Positions 38,601-38,678 of a stretch of DNA of 38,678 nucleotides are shown here, one piece after another; position 1 is the stretch's first letter, and each line of letters begins with the position of its first letter. The DNA comes from Amoebophrya sp. AT5.2 (lineage: Eukaryota > Sar > Dinophyceae > Syndiniales > Amoebophryaceae), in the NCBI GenBank assembly GCA_005223375.1, contig RXOD01003900.1:1-38678 (forward strand). Direction: 5' to 3'. The notes below the pieces were generated by a model that did not search any database, was not told the DNA's origin, and was given only the letters and a program-made list of their open reading frames with translations. Made by a program: the position numbers and the translations under genes.

Positions 38601-38678
38601 TCCAAAATTCATTTCATCATATTCGATTTTCTACTCCAGATGGCGCCAACCCCACCGACGCTACTCCGAGCGGCAGCC
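35613..38678 (+). CDS. Coiled-coil acidic protein, 3' end beyond window
   Basis: Exons 35613-36159, 36354-38555 and 38640 to the edge (partial). The introns of 194 and 84 nt begin GTACTT and GTACGC, and both are phase 1. The start is MKQFAERMRRGRSRPP. Residues about 50-180 form a charged coiled coil (VRLESENAELRDEISLLHDD, KKARRDEVKRQKRHKKY, RLERLRDKVAEM). A second coiled coil follows at about 260-320 (AERQHLAQEKAFAAELLAAA, VQEKVAAEQKKLQQLHHDIA). The remainder is disordered and acidic, with Gln/Pro-rich parts and two AYGY/YAYGE motifs. A short basic helix (LLKTKMAAGFKNLKQKFSAK) comes just before the last donor. If that donor is skipped, the protein ends at 38584. A cytoskeletal or vesicle-tether role would fit but is a guess. 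Confidence 0.7.
36177..36206 (+). repeat. Intron hairpin, 11-bp perfect stem
   Basis: CGTGAAAAATA (36177-36187) pairs exactly with TATTTTTCACG (36196-36206) over an 8-nt loop, 17 bases inside the first intron of the coiled-coil gene. Its position near the donor matches the hairpin in the second intron of the five-exon gene. Confidence 0.75.

Noticed and set aside
1..38678. tRNA, rRNA, CRISPR arrays, bacterial promoters, dinoflagellate spliced-leader gene
   Set aside because: I looked for these by eye on both strands and found no cloverleaf, conserved rRNA segment, repeat-spacer array or spliced-leader sequence. A covariance-model search would be needed to exclude small RNAs.

Overview
This is a stretch of nuclear DNA from a protist. 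Coding blocks are GC-rich and low in complexity, with long runs of Ser, Ala and Gly. They are separated by AT-richer spacers and interrupted by short GT-AG introns. Bacterial operon or Shine-Dalgarno structure is absent. Every gene I can support lies on the + strand. Unidirectional gene arrays, together with a protein built from AWAFAKA-type repeats, point to an alveolate, probably of the dinoflagellate or syndinian/perkinsid lineage. That placement is inference; no marker gene in the window fixes it.

Layout. 1-115 is an AT-rich inverted repeat. 520-955 holds a coding block for a small membrane protein whose reading frame appears broken. 2104-4235 holds three linked exons of an unrecognised gene, which may continue into a single 8.35 kb exon (4366-12717) coding about 2,783 residues of disordered Ser-rich protein with at least 23 (S/T)-P-R motifs. 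13626-15086 encodes a protein with a phage-integrase-type repeat unit and a possible nuclease-like remainder. 15509-16588 is a 3-mercaptopyruvate sulfurtransferase. 17201-19421 is a five-exon gene of unknown function in which all four introns are phase 0. 21116-25113 is a three-exon gene fusing a whole TRIP4/ASC-1 (N-terminal domain, C2HC5 zinc finger, ASCH) to an AlkB-like dioxygenase domain. 25782-29915 fuses eleven AWAFAKA repeats to a class A flavin monooxygenase and a small basic Tudor-like tail. 30536-32476 has a ubiquitin-like N-terminus. 33717-34544 is a small membrane-associated hypothetical protein. 35613 to the window edge is a coiled-coil, acidic protein that runs off the 3' end.

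The strongest biological signal is the TRIP4-AlkB fusion. In human cells TRIP4 (ASC-1) belongs to the ASCC complex, whose helicase ASCC3 works with the AlkB homologue ALKBH3 in alkylation repair. Here both partners are one polypeptide, and the AlkB part seems to have lost its iron-binding HxD motif (it reads RxE). This suggests a structural or nucleic-acid-binding role rather than demethylation.

Other recurring signals are introns whose 5' splice sites mostly read GTAC, perfect hairpins inside two introns, hairpins in several untranslated regions and one 18-bp perfect inverted repeat inside coding sequence. Several genes also have a splice-acceptor-like sequence just before their start codon, as expected for 5'UTR introns or spliced-leader trans-splicing. 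The genes show no sign of forming one pathway.
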